From the NCBI GenBank assembly GCA_016795205.1, contig JAEUHZ010000024.1, forward strand, positions 124,001 to 188,000: DNA of 64,000 bases, in the 5' to 3' direction. Shown in pieces: positions 35,662 through 45,400 of the stretch (positions are counted from its first letter, which is position 1; each line of letters opens with the position of its first letter). The notes under the pieces were generated by a model. That model searched no databases, was not told the DNA's origin, and saw nothing but the letters and a program-made list of their open reading frames with translations. Source of the stretch: Planctomycetota bacterium. GTDB taxonomy: Bacteria > Planctomycetota > UBA1135 > GCA-002686595. A program made the position numbers and the translations under genes.

Positions 35662-36815
35662 GCGCCAGCGCGATCCTGGCATCGATCGCGGCGCAGGCTG
35701 TGCCGCCGGGCCAGACTCCGCCGGCCGGACAGGCCTCGCCCGTCCCCGCGCGCCCGGGCCCGACGCCCCTCGAGCCGCCGCCGCCCCGCGCGCCGATCGC
35801 GGGGCTGCGCGGCTTCGAATCGCGCTCACGCCTGGTCTACGCGGCGCAACCCGGGCGCGCCCACGAGCTCCGGGCCGCCTACGTGTTCCCAGACCGCGTG
35901 CGCTGGTGGATCTCGGCGCGCGAGGGCGCGACGGAGGAGCGCCGCCTCCGGTACCAGTACGGCCCCCACGTGCTGGCCGTCGAGCCCAGCCAGTCCGCCT
36001 CGATCGAGTACCGGGCCGAGGACCGCGACGCGCTGCTCGCGGCCTTCGAGCTGCGGCGCGCCCTGTTCCTCTACCCGGACGGTTGCGCGTGGAGCGGCTC
36101 AGGTTCGGTGCGCACGGCGACCCTCGCGAGCGGCGACGTGCTCACCGCGAAGCTCGCGGGGGAACCCGCGCGTCCCATCGAGATCGAGTATGCGCCGCGG
36201 CGCGGAGAGACCCGCGACAGCTGCCGCGCGATCACCTGGGCCGTGACTGGCGGGCGCGCCTGGCCGGCGACGTTCGAGCTGTGGAACGGCGCCACCCTGG
36301 CCTGGCGCGAAGCCGTCGAGTCCGTCGACGTCGAGACGCGCATCCTCGATTCGTTCTTCATCCCGCCGGACCGACGCGGCGCCGCGGGAGCGCCCGTCGA
36401 GGGTGTGCGCGACCTCGACATCCCGCCGACCTGCCTGCGGCGCGTCCCGCTGGAGCCCGGTACGAGCTGGGATGCGGCGCGCGCGGCGCGGGCCAAGCTC
36501 GCAGAGGACTGGCCGGCGACCGGGGCGCCGGCACTCGAGGAGTTCCTGACCTTCGAGCTCCGAGAGGATGGGCTCCCGGCCGCGATCCACCTGCGCCTGG
36601 CGCGCGTGCCGGAGCGCGCCCCCGAGGGGTTCGTGATCCTGCCCGAGCGCCTGGGCGCCGCGACCTCCGTGCGCGGGCTCTCGGCCGTGACCCCGGCGGT
36701 CCTGGAGCGCGTCCGCCACCGGCTGCCAGCGGGGGGGGAGCCCGGCCCGGCCTACGCCCGCTTCGACGGGCGTCGCCCCGACCCCGACGTCGTCGTCGTG
36801 GTCCCGATCCGCTGA
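35640..36815 (+). CDS. Secreted hypothetical protein coupled to the HEAT lipoprotein
   Basis: A 391-residue product from GTG 35640, with GGAGG about 10 nt upstream inside the HEAT gene. A signal peptide (LAAALSASAILASIAAQA) is followed by a Pro-rich linker and a mostly beta region (GFESRSRLVYAAQPG, RVRWWISAREG, RRLRYQYGPHVLAVEP). This pattern resembles LolA/outer-membrane lipoprotein-sorting-like folds, but no motif proves it. Co-translation with the HEAT lipoprotein suggests a joint envelope role. Confidence 0.7.
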   Translation: MGLAAALSASAILASIAAQAVPPGQTPPAGQASPVPARPGPTPLEPPPPRAPIAGLRGFESRSRLVYAAQPGRAHELRAAYVFPDRVRWWISAREGATEERRLRYQYGPHVLAVEPSQSASIEYRAEDRDALLAAFELRRALFLYPDGCAWSGSGSVRTATLASGDVLTAKLAGEPARPIEIEYAPRRGETRDSCRAITWAVTGGRAWPATFELWNGATLAWREAVESVDVETRILDSFFIPPDRRGAAGAPVEGVRDLDIPPTCLRRVPLEPGTSWDAARAARAKLAEDWPATGAPALEEFLTFELREDGLPAAIHLRLARVPERAPEGFVILPERLGAATSVRGLSAVTPAVLERVRHRLPAGGEPGPAYARFDGRRPDPDVVVVVPIR

Positions 36816-36968
36816 CGTTCGCGGTCTCGCCGGCCGGCTCTGTCCTCCGCGGAGGACCGCACCGAGATCGGGAATGGACCCGCTTCCCGGGCTAGGTAGG
36901 ACCAGGGCACGGCACCTCAATTGCTGTCGACCTGCGTCCGCCGTCCCCCCAGCCCAGCCACCAGCCCC

Positions 36969-38957
36969 ATGGTCCAGCAACCCACCGGCCGCTCGTCATA
37001 CCTCGCCCTGGTCGCGCTCCTGGCGTTGGCCGTCCAGGCCGAGGCCCAGCGGCCCGGCGCCGGCCGACCTGGCAGCGGCGGAGGGGCACCGTCCGCGTCG
37101 CGACCCTCGGCACCCTCGGCGCCCTCGGCCTCGAGGCCCTCCGCCCCGAGCGTCTCGCGGCCCGCTCCGGCACCCACGGTGAGCCGTCCGACGGCGGCTC
37201 CGGCGCCCTCGCGCGGCAGCGCCTCCCCGGCCCCGGCTGCTCGCCCGGCACCCGCGCCGGCCGCGTCCCCGACCAGCGCGCCGGCGCCGACGTCCCGATT
37301 CGCTCCGAGCCCACGCGCTGCGACGCCGGCTCCCGAGGCGCCGCGCTCCGGCGCGCCGCGCGAGCAAGCCCCGGCCCCGACACGCGCTGCCCCCGGGCGG
37401 GTGTTCGACGGCGGGAGGGACGCACAGCCCGCCCCGAGCGACCGTCAAGACCCTGGCCCGCTCCTGCCCTCGACCGGCAACCCGCGGGTGGCGCAGCCCG
37501 CGCCGGTCATCGATCTCTCCTCCGCGGTGCGCGTGCCGCGCCCGACCGTCCCAAGCCTGGCTGGCTCGCGCAGCGGACCCGAAGCGGGACTCTCGCGTGG
37601 GCGTCTCGCGGGCGCGGGACTCGACCCGGCACGGCCGACCGCGGCCGCCCCGCGCCCCGCAGCGGACGCCGAGGGGCTGCGAGCGCGCTACGGCAGCGGT
37701 GGCGGCGAGATCCCAGCGGCGGACCGCGCCGTGCGAAGCCGCGCCGACGGACTCTCGGCCGGCCGCGCCCGCGCCGAGGCCGACGCCGCAGCGCCCCGTG
37801 GACGCGCCACGGAGCGCTCGGGCAGCACGCGCCTGGGGACGGCAGGCGACGACGGTGCGCGCGCGCGCGGCAGTGCTGACGCGACACGGAGCCGCACCCC
37901 TGAGGCGAGCGGACGAGTCCGCGCGCGCGAGGTCGATCAGCGCGGTGCGAGCACGACGTCCGAGCGCGTGCGCGAGGCGCTGCGTCGCGATGGCGAGCTG
38001 GCTCGCTCGAATCCCGAGGTCTCCGCCCGGCAACGCGCCGCGACGCGGGCCGCGCACGCCGCGGGTGCCGTCGGGACCGGCGTGATCATCGGAACGTGCG
38101 GAACCGTCTACGGCGGCGGCGGCACCACGCCGAGTTGCTGGGATCCGTACGGTGACGTCTGGGGTGGCACCGGCTGGTACTGGAACACCTGCTGGACCGG
38201 CGGTTGGTGGTGGGGCTTCGGCTACGGCTGGCCCTACGGCTCCTGCTGGTGGGGTTGGCCCTCGTACTGGTCCTGCTACTGGCCCTGGGGCTACGGCTGG
38301 TCGACCTGGGGCTGGTACTCCTCGCCGTGGATCTACTCCGGCGTGGTCTACGTGGACTCGACCCCCGAGGTCGTGGTGATCCGCGAGGAGGCGCCCGCGC
38401 CGGCCGTCGAGCCCGCGGCCGCGCCGGCGCCGGCGGGCGCCCCGCCGCAGGTCGCGCCGGAGATCCGCGCCGGGCTCGAAAGCTCGGCCGACGAGTCCCT
38501 GGCCGCCGGCGACACGGCGTTCCGCGAGGGGCGCTACAGCGACGCGGTGCGCCACTACGCGCGCGCGGTGGAGTTCGCGCCGGAGCGCGGCAGCTTGTGG
38601 CTGATCCTGTCCGACGCGCTGTTCGCCACGGGCGACTACCACTACGCCGCCTATGCCCTGCGCAAGTCCCTCGAGCTCGACGCCACGCTGCTCGAGCCGC
38701 TGGTCGACAAGCACGAGTGGTACGGCGACCCGGCTGAGTTCGACCGGCACATCGCCTGGGCCGAGGCCTACCTGCGCGACCGGGTCCTCGACGAGGACGC
38801 GCGCCTGGTCCTGGCGGCGAACTACCTGTTCGCGCGGCGCCATGCATCTGCCGTCGATGCGCTGGAGAGCGCGTTCGGGGCCGGCTTGGTGGAGACCAAG
38901 GCCGGCAGGCTCGTCCTGGAGCGCGCGCGGCGCGCGCTGGGCAGCGCGCCGCGCTAG
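36969..38957 (+). CDS. Secreted low-complexity protein with Trp-rich core and C-terminal TPR
   Basis: A 662-residue protein: signal peptide (SSYLALVALLALAVQAEA). Residues ~27-170 are Pro/Ala/Ser repeats (SRPSAPSAPSASRPSAP). An Arg/Ala-rich region to ~365 is followed by a 64-residue stretch (391-454) holding 19 Trp plus many Gly and Tyr, a Pro/Ala linker, and TPR-like helices from ~505 (GDTAFREGRYSDAVRHYARAV, then a second repeat with YAAYALRKSLELD). It is probably cell-surface or matrix-associated; I do not recognise the Trp-rich part. The 153-bp gap upstream carries no clear promoter near the ATG. Confidence 0.78.
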   Translation: MVQQPTGRSSYLALVALLALAVQAEAQRPGAGRPGSGGGAPSASRPSAPSAPSASRPSAPSVSRPAPAPTVSRPTAAPAPSRGSASPAPAARPAPAPAASPTSAPAPTSRFAPSPRAATPAPEAPRSGAPREQAPAPTRAAPGRVFDGGRDAQPAPSDRQDPGPLLPSTGNPRVAQPAPVIDLSSAVRVPRPTVPSLAGSRSGPEAGLSRGRLAGAGLDPARPTAAAPRPAADAEGLRARYGSGGGEIPAADRAVRSRADGLSAGRARAEADAAAPRGRATERSGSTRLGTAGDDGARARGSADATRSRTPEASGRVRAREVDQRGASTTSERVREALRRDGELARSNPEVSARQRAATRAAHAAGAVGTGVIIGTCGTVYGGGGTTPSCWDPYGDVWGGTGWYWNTCWTGGWWWGFGYGWPYGSCWWGWPSYWSCYWPWGYGWSTWGWYSSPWIYSGVVYVDSTPEVVVIREEAPAPAVEPAAAPAPAGAPPQVAPEIRAGLESSADESLAAGDTAFREGRYSDAVRHYARAVEFAPERGSLWLILSDALFATGDYHYAAYALRKSLELDATLLEPLVDKHEWYGDPAEFDRHIAWAEAYLRDRVLDEDARLVLAANYLFARRHASAVDALESAFGAGLVETKAGRLVLERARRALGSAPR

Positions 38958-38963
38958 GGCTCG

Positions 38964-40214
38964 TCAGCGCCCCAGGTCGAGCTCGCGCGGCCCGGAATCG
39001 CCGCCGAAGAACTCGACCCGCGGTGCCCGGCCGAAGGCCCGCGTGAAATCCTGGACGATCCGCCCCTCGAGGTCGGCCTCCGCGCCGCGCTCGAGGAGGA
39101 TCACCGCGCAGCCACCGAAGCCGGCTCCGGTCAACCGCGCCCCCAGCACGCCCGGGACGGCGATCGCGCTGGCGACGAGTCGGTCGAGTTCGGGCACGGA
39201 GACCTCGAAGTGCTCGCGCAGGGACTCGTGGGCCAGCGTCATCGCCGCGCCGAACCCGCGCAGGTCCCCACGCCGGAGCGCCTCACGCGCGGCGAAGGTG
39301 CGCCCGACCTCCTCGACGACGTGGCGGGCGCGCTTCATCGGCGTCGGATCCAGGTCGCGCGCGTGCTTGGCGAGCGTCTCCAGTCGCACGTCGCGCAGGC
39401 AGGTCGCGTCGGGCTGGAAGGCACGCAGCGCGTCGAACGCGGCCCGGCACTCGGCCACGCGCTCGTTGAAGGCGCCTTGCGCCAGCTCCCGCCGCACGAG
39501 GGTGTCCGCGACGGCGATCGACACGCGGGCGGGGTCCAGGGGCAGGTGCTCGCTCGTCCGGTCCTTGCAGTCGAGCCACAGGAGCGAGCCGCCGCGCGCC
39601 AGGCCCACGGCATAAGGATCCATGATCCCGCACTGGACGCCCACGAAGCCGCGCTCCGCGCGCAGCGCGGCATGCACGATCTCGATGCGCGGCAGGCCCA
39701 GGCCGAACACGGCGTCCAGCGCGAAGGCGGTCGCGACGCAGATCGAGGCCGACGAGGACAGCCCAGCGCCGACCGCCAGGTTGCCGCCGAACAGGACGTC
39801 GAGGCCGTGCCCGAGGGCGCCCTGGGCGTCGGCCAGGGCCAGGATCTCGCGCAAGACGCCCAGCGGGTAGTCGGCCCAACGGCGGCTCCGCACAGCGGGC
39901 AGCGCGCCGATCTGGGCCTCCGCGCGCGCGCCGTCCAGCGTGGAAGCCAGGACGATCCGCCCGTCGAGCCGCGGGCGCACCGCCACGAACGTCCCCCGGT
40001 CGATGGCCGTGGGCATGACCGGCCCGCCGTTGTAGTCCAGGTGCGCCCCCATGAGGTTGACCCGCCCCGGGGCAAAGAACACGCGCGGAGCCGCGCCGGC
40101 CGGGAACAGCCCGGCGAACGCACGCGCGTGCTCGGCAGCGAGCCGCGCGTCCCAGCGCCCGCGCGCAGCGGGATCCCCGCCGCGCTCCGCTCTCCCGGAT
40201 CCCGTCGCGTTCAT
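38964..40214 (-). CDS. GHMP-family sugar kinase, galactokinase-like with altered sugar-binding motif
   Basis: A 416-residue cytosolic kinase. The GHMP motifs are intact: GAGLSSSASICV (ATP phosphate loop), GIMDPYAVG with the catalytic Asp, and a C-terminal LTGAGFGGCAVIL. The galactokinase signature, normally GRVNLIGEHTDYNGG, reads GRVNLMGAHLDYNGG: the Glu that contacts the sugar is Ala and Thr is Leu. Galactose-1-phosphate formation is therefore not assured; another hexose or sugar alcohol may be the substrate. No other Leloir genes are near. TACGTT lies 6 nt before the ATG. Confidence 0.85.
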   Translation of the reverse strand: MNATGSGRAERGGDPAARGRWDARLAAEHARAFAGLFPAGAAPRVFFAPGRVNLMGAHLDYNGGPVMPTAIDRGTFVAVRPRLDGRIVLASTLDGARAEAQIGALPAVRSRRWADYPLGVLREILALADAQGALGHGLDVLFGGNLAVGAGLSSSASICVATAFALDAVFGLGLPRIEIVHAALRAERGFVGVQCGIMDPYAVGLARGGSLLWLDCKDRTSEHLPLDPARVSIAVADTLVRRELAQGAFNERVAECRAAFDALRAFQPDATCLRDVRLETLAKHARDLDPTPMKRARHVVEEVGRTFAAREALRRGDLRGFGAAMTLAHESLREHFEVSVPELDRLVASAIAVPGVLGARLTGAGFGGCAVILLERGAEADLEGRIVQDFTRAFGRAPRVEFFGGDSGPRELDLGR

Positions 40215-40220
40215 CTGCGC

Positions 40221-40226
40221 AACGTA
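40221..40226 (-). promoter_or_regulatory. Putative -10 (TACGTT) 6 nt before the GHMP kinase ATG
   Basis: TANNNT hexamer whose position predicts transcription starting at the ATG itself. No -35 seen. Confidence 0.4.
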
Positions 40227-40270
40227 GCACCGAGCGGTGCGCCGCGCTTCCGCGCGCGGTCGGCCTCTGC

Positions 40271-40276
40271 TACGGT
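40271..40276 (+). promoter_or_regulatory. Putative -10 (TACGGT) 7 nt before the small lipoprotein ATG
   Basis: TANNNT hexamer followed by 7 nt and ATG 40284. Divergent from the kinase promoter 45 bp away. Confidence 0.4.
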
Positions 40277-40283
40277 TCCACGC

Positions 40284-40631
40284 ATGCCCTCCGCGCCGCG
40301 CACCGGCAGTCCCGGACTCCTCGCGACCGCTGTGATGCTGGCGCTCGTGCCGCTCTCGGCGGGCTGCTCCAGCCTGTCCTTCGAACGCACCACGGAGACC
40401 TCCGGCACGTTCGTCTCGACCGGCTTCGCGTTCACGATCTTCTCGATCGACCTGCCCAAGGGTTCGCTGCTGATCGCGCGCGAGAACGCCTCGGACGCGA
40501 ACCTGCCGAACATGGAGGTCACCGGCACGCTGACCACACCGTACCTCGGGCCGTTGGACTGGATTCTCGACATCATCTCGTTCCGCTATTCGCGGGTCGA
40601 GGGTACCTGGGGATACGCGCCGCCCCGCTGA
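40284..40631 (+). CDS. Small lipoprotein of unknown function
   Basis: A 115-residue lipoprotein: LLATAVMLALVPLSAGC is the signal and lipobox. The mature part is ~85 residues of beta-prone sequence with LIARENASDANLPNM and a Trp/Tyr-rich end (YSRVEGTWGY). It resembles small planctomycete/proteobacterial TRL-like lipoproteins only loosely. The last 59 bp of its coding region are antisense to the end of the convergent GT2 gene. Confidence 0.7.
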   Translation: MPSAPRTGSPGLLATAVMLALVPLSAGCSSLSFERTTETSGTFVSTGFAFTIFSIDLPKGSLLIARENASDANLPNMEVTGTLTTPYLGPLDWILDIISFRYSRVEGTWGYAPPR

Positions 40632-41415
40632 GCAGGCGCAGGCGCCAGCCGAGGATCCAGCCCAGGATCTTCCAGCCGGCGCGCACGGACCCGCTGATCG
40701 TGCCCGCGATCTTGCTGCGTCCGCCGGCCCGCGCGCGGTAGTGGACGGGCACCTCGGCGACCACGAGCCCGGCCACGCGCGCCTTGAGCTGCATCTCGAC
40801 CGTCCACCCGTAGTCGCGGTCGCGCATGCCGAGGTGCCGCAGCGCTCCGGCGCGGATCGCGCGGAACGGGCCCAGGTCGGTGTGCTGTGCGCCGAACAAC
40901 AGGCGCAGGAGCAGGCAGGCCAGGGAATTCCCGAAGCGCTGCTGCGGTGTGAGCGCCGCGCGCGACGCCGCGTCGCGCGTGCGCGAGCCGACGACGAATT
41001 CGGCCCTGCCCGCCAGGATCGGAGCCAGGATCGCGCGCAGGTCGGCCGGGTCGTCGGAGAAGTCGGCGTCGACGAAGGCCACGATCCCCTCGTCGGAGAG
41101 CGGCAGCAGTCCCGCGCCGCGCGCGCCGGGCTCACCGGCTGGACCCGTTGGCTCGCGCCCCCCGCCGAGCACGACGCCCAACGCCGCGAGGCACGCCGAG
41201 CCGTAGCCTCGACGCGGCTCGGAGACGACGAGCGCGCCGCCGGCGCGCGCCAGCTCGGCCGTGCGGTCGCGCGAGCCGTTGTCAGCGACCACGACCGCAT
41301 CGACGAGATCGCGGGGCAACGCGTCGAGGACCAGCGGGAGCGCCTGCTCCTCGTCGAGCGCCGGGATCACGACCACCACGCGCGGCCGAGTCGGGGCCTG
41401 CGAGCCGGCGCTCAC
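40573..41415 (-). CDS. GT2-family glycosyltransferase (polyprenyl-phosphate sugar type)
   Basis: A 280-residue enzyme. VVVVIPALDEEQALPLVLDAL and VVADNGSRDRTAE are the nucleotide-sugar part of a GT-A fold; FVDADFSDDP is the DxD metal site. FGAQHTDLGPFRAIR and DYGWTVEMQLKA are typical of DPM1/GtrB-like enzymes that charge polyprenyl phosphate or extend a glycolipid. No C-terminal membrane helices are obvious. The GTG start overlaps the parvulin stop (GTGA). Likely envelope glycan synthesis; donor unknown. Confidence 0.88.
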   Translation of the reverse strand: MSAGSQAPTRPRVVVVIPALDEEQALPLVLDALPRDLVDAVVVADNGSRDRTAELARAGGALVVSEPRRGYGSACLAALGVVLGGGREPTGPAGEPGARGAGLLPLSDEGIVAFVDADFSDDPADLRAILAPILAGRAEFVVGSRTRDAASRAALTPQQRFGNSLACLLLRLLFGAQHTDLGPFRAIRAGALRHLGMRDRDYGWTVEMQLKARVAGLVVAEVPVHYRARAGGRSKIAGTISGSVRAGWKILGWILGWRLRLLSGAARIPRYPRPANSGTR

Positions 41416-42440
41416 GCGTCGCGCTTCAGGATGACCCAGCCCGCCGGAACGCGCTGCACCGTGGAGTGCGCGCCGGGACGCAACAGGAACGCGCCGCGCA
41501 CCGCGTCGGAGAGGTTGGGCGTGCCGCGATGGACCCAACCGAGGTCGCCGGAGAGCTCGCGACCGCCCGGATCGCCGCTGTGTTCCCGCGCGAGCCGCGC
41601 GAAGTCCGCGCCGGCCTCCAAGGCCTCGAACACCAGATCGGCCGTATTGCGCGCCGCGATCTCGGTCGGCGCGCGCAGCGGGTCGGCACCGACGGCCGTG
41701 TCGAACGGGAACAGGATCGCAGAGAGCCGCGCGAAGCGCTCCTCGCGCAGCGCCGGATCGACGGCCTCGAGCGGGACACGCTGCAGCCAGTTCAGACCGT
41801 AGGGCGGCACGTCCACCGGACCGATCACCGCGCCCACCTCGGCCTCGAAAGCCAGGCGCTTGAGCAGCGTGTCGTTCGCACCGCGCTCGTAGATCGCGAA
41901 CTGGCCGTCGCGCGCCGCGGAATCGGGATCGTCGGAGAGCTCGCGAGCCACGAGACCGAACGCGTGGCCGACGCGCAGGCGCGCCGCCACTTCTTGCGCG
42001 CGCTGGGCGCGGCGTGGGCCGTCGCCGGTGACCTGGATGCGCAGCACGGCGGCGTGGGCCGGCACGCGTTGCAGCACGCACCAGCCCGTGGTGAGTTCCA
42101 GGGGGTCGGACACCTCGCCATCGCGGGCCGCGAACAGGAATGCGTCGAGCGCGGGAGCCAAGACGCCGGGCACGAGCGTCCCGATCTCACCGCCGCCGCG
42201 CGCCTCGGGCGTCGCGGAGAACTCGGCCGCGATCCGCGCGAAGTCCGTGCCGCCACGCACCCGCAACGCGAGCTCGGCCGCGAGTTCCCGCGCGGCCTCC
42301 TTCGTGCGGGTCGTCTTCGCGCCTGGGACGCCCGCGTGGTCGATCACGATGCGGCGAGCAGCCGCGAGCGGCGGCCGCTCCACCCCCAGATGCTGCGGGG
42401 CGACGAGCAGCGAACCAGCCAGGAGCAGGAGGGCCAGCAT
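41412..42440 (-). CDS. Periplasmic parvulin-type peptidyl-prolyl isomerase with repeated PpiC domains
   Basis: A 342-residue protein with a signal peptide (MLALLLLAGSLLVAPQ). Two clear parvulin-like segments (FARIAAEFSATPEARGGGEIGTL, residues ~65-90, and FARLAREHSGDPGGRELSGDLGW near 280) and a weaker middle one (ARELSDDPDSAARDGQFAIY) show the S-D-P-x-S-x-x-x-G-G-x-L/G pattern of SurA/PpiC chaperones. It probably assists folding of exported proteins. A TAGGAT element lies 11 nt before the ATG. Confidence 0.87.
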   Translation of the reverse strand: MLALLLLAGSLLVAPQHLGVERPPLAAARRIVIDHAGVPGAKTTRTKEAARELAAELALRVRGGTDFARIAAEFSATPEARGGGEIGTLVPGVLAPALDAFLFAARDGEVSDPLELTTGWCVLQRVPAHAAVLRIQVTGDGPRRAQRAQEVAARLRVGHAFGLVARELSDDPDSAARDGQFAIYERGANDTLLKRLAFEAEVGAVIGPVDVPPYGLNWLQRVPLEAVDPALREERFARLSAILFPFDTAVGADPLRAPTEIAARNTADLVFEALEAGADFARLAREHSGDPGGRELSGDLGWVHRGTPNLSDAVRGAFLLRPGAHSTVQRVPAGWVILKRDA

Positions 42441-42451
42441 GAGCGTTCGCG

Positions 42452-42457
42452 ATCCTA
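42452..42457 (-). promoter_or_regulatory. Putative -10 (TAGGAT) 11 nt before the parvulin ATG
   Basis: TANNNT hexamer in the 55-bp gap after the 1245-codon gene. No -35 seen. Confidence 0.35.
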
Positions 42458-42495
42458 GCAGCCGGGCTCAGCGCCCCGCCGCGGCCCGGAGCGGA

Positions 42496-45400
42496 TCAAC
42501 CGTCCAGGTCGATCCGCAGTTCCTCCTCGGCGCCGCGATCGTCGACCTGCACGTCCTTCGCGGCCTTGTCAGCGCCACGCTGCGCCTCGAGGCGGTAGGC
42601 GCCGGGGAGGTAACGGCCCACGACCACCTCACCCTGCGCGTTCGTCGCGCCCTCGCCACGGAAGTAGCCCTCGATCGCGCGGCCCGGATCGTCGGCACCG
42701 GCCGCTTCGCCACCGGGGGCGAGGAGTTGCACCCGCGCGCCGGAAACGGGCAGGCCGCCCTTCGTGACGCGCGCGCGCACGAGCACGCCGCGCGACAGCG
42801 CGATCTCGAGGTCCGACGGCTCGCGGCCGCGCTGGACCTCGAGGCCAGCCTTGCGCGCCTGCGCCCAGCCCTCGGCGTTCACGGTCAGTCGGTAGCGGCC
42901 CTCGGCGAGGCCCTGCACCGTGAAGCGCCCCTCGGCGTCGGTCGCGGCGCCCTCGATGCCCGTGGTCCCGCCGCCCTCCGGGAGCACGACCACGCGCGCG
43001 CCCGCGACCGCTGCCCCCTCGCCGGTCACGCGCCCGGAAACGGCCAGCGAGGGCAGTAGCCGCAGCACGACGCCGCGCTCCACGCGGTTCGTGGCGACCT
43101 CGATCCGTGCCGGCTCGCTGGGCGCGTAGCTCTCGCGGCCTTCGCGTCGGCGCCAGGAGGGCGTCTGCGCCGAGATCTCGTAGGCGCCGGCTTCCAGGCG
43201 GTCGAAACGGAATTCGCCCTTCTCGTCCGTGTTGCGGCGCACGGCGCCGCCGTCGCGTGCGATCACGCCGCCGAGCAGCCCGCGCGCGCGCTGCGCGCCG
43301 GCCGGCCTGCGCAGCGTGACCTGCGCGCCCTCGATCGGCGCGCCGGTGCGATCGTCGACGACCCGACCCTCGACGCCACCCTCGGGCAGGCGCACCTCGA
43401 CCTCGACCTCTGGCAGATCGGGGACCTCGAGCGACGTGCGCACCTGCGGACCGTCGCCATCCCACTGGAGCTGCCACACGCCCGGCGCGAGGCCCGGGAA
43501 CTCGAAACGCCCCTCGCCCAGCATCTTCGCAGCGCGGAACTCCACGCCCAGGACGCTCTCGGTGTCCGTGCTCGTCGCGACGAGGTTGCCGCGGCCCGCG
43601 GGCTGGCCGCGATAGGTCACGACGCCGCGGACCTTGCAAGCACCGGCCGTGCTGTCGACCAGGTCGAAGACGACCTCCTCGCCCTCGGGCACCGTGACCA
43701 AGTCGAAGTTCAGCGTGCCGAAGAACGTGGCCGGGTTCAGGTCCTCGTCGCCGCGGGTCGCGACGAGGAAGTAGCTGCCGGCGCCCACGTGACGGATCGC
43801 GTAGCGGCCCTCCTCGTCCGTGGCGCCCTGGTAGGCACCGCTGGCGGCCGACCCGCCCCCCCCGGGGCCGCCGAAGGCCGCCGGCGAGAAGGCCAGCACG
43901 ATCTGGTCCGGCACCGGCCTCCCGTGGCGGTCCGTGACGGTGCCGACGATGGAGCCCCCCGGAAGCAGCTTGACGACGACGCCCTCGACGAGGCCCTCCG
44001 CGGGCATCGTCTGCGGCTCCGAAGCCCCGCCGGCGTGATCGCGATGGAAGGCGAACACACGGAACGCACCAGGCTCGACCGCGGTGAGCTCGAACACGCC
44101 GCGCGCGTCGGTCGACGCTGCACGGTCGCCGAGCATCCCCATGCCCGCGGCCATGGACAGGAAGCCCGGCGGGATCTGGTCGACCGCGTCTCCGCCGCCG
44201 TCCATCATGGGCTCGAACGGGCTGGGAGGCGGACCGCCGCGCCGGTCGCCGCCGCGGCCGAAACCCGAGCGCTGGAGGCGCTCACGCCGGCGCTCGCGCG
44301 CCTTGTCGCCCGAGCCCGAGGCTTGCGCCACGACCTGCGCGCCGGGCACCGGAGCGCCCTGGGCGTCGAGCACGCGTCCGCGCACGACGCCACCGGGCGC
44401 CAGCTCGACGATCAGGCCCTTCTTGGTCTGGCCCTCGACGACCTCCACGGACACGGCCTCGGGCAAGTAGCCCGGCGCGCGGAACACGAGCGTCGACGAG
44501 CCCGGCCGCACGGACTCGACCCGGAACCGTCCGGCCGCGTCCTCGACGGTGGTCCCGCCGGAGAAGGGATTCGTCGCGCCCGGAGCATCCGCGTCGGTCT
44601 CGACCAGATCGCCGCCGGTCACCGTGAAGGCGGTGACCGGCTCGCCGCGCGACACGTCGACGACCACGCCTTCCACGGACCCGCCGCGCTGCAGCCGCAC
44701 GACGACCTCCTCGGTCGCCGTGCGCGGGTCGTGCCGCAGCACGTGTTCGACGAAGCCGGCCTTCTGGAACGTGACCTCGTGCGGCGGGTCGCCGGCGATG
44801 GGCCCGGCCAGGAAGCGGCCATCGGCGTCCGTCTTGGGTAGATCGAAGCCCTTCACGGCCGCCGCCATCATCGGCGCGAGCGAGAAGTCGAACTGGAAGT
44901 TGCGCCAGTCGACCAGGTTGAAGCGCAGGGAGACGCCCGGAACCGGGCTGCCGCGCGCGTCCACGACGCGACCCGCGATCATGGCGCCCGGCGCCAGCAC
45001 GATGTCGGCCGCCTGGACCGCCACGCCGTCGGCCAGCGCCAGGCGTGCGCCGATCGCCGGCAGGTGCGTGCGCTCGATGGCCACGATGTCGACGTCGCCG
45101 GGTGGCACGTTCGTCATGACGTAGGTCCCGTCGGCGCGCGTCACGCAGTGCGTCGTGGTCAACACCTCCTCCGCGCAGCGCAGGTTGCGCAGGCCGCGCG
45201 GCACGGCGCCCAGGTGCGCGTCAGGCAGCGGCACGGGCTCGCCCTGCGCGCGGCTCGCCAGCACACGGCCCATGATCGTGCCGCCAGCCCGCGTCTGGAG
45301 TCGCACACGCGTGTCGGCACCGGCGACGATGCTCAGGTCCATGGCGTGGGAGACGGCGAACCCGCTGCCCGTCGCGGTGAGTTCGTACCCCTCTCCGGGC

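Noticed and set aside
37020-37420. Pro/Ala/Ser repeats considered as a DNA tandem-repeat or CRISPR-like array
   Set aside because: Units are short, imperfect and coding; no spacer structure.
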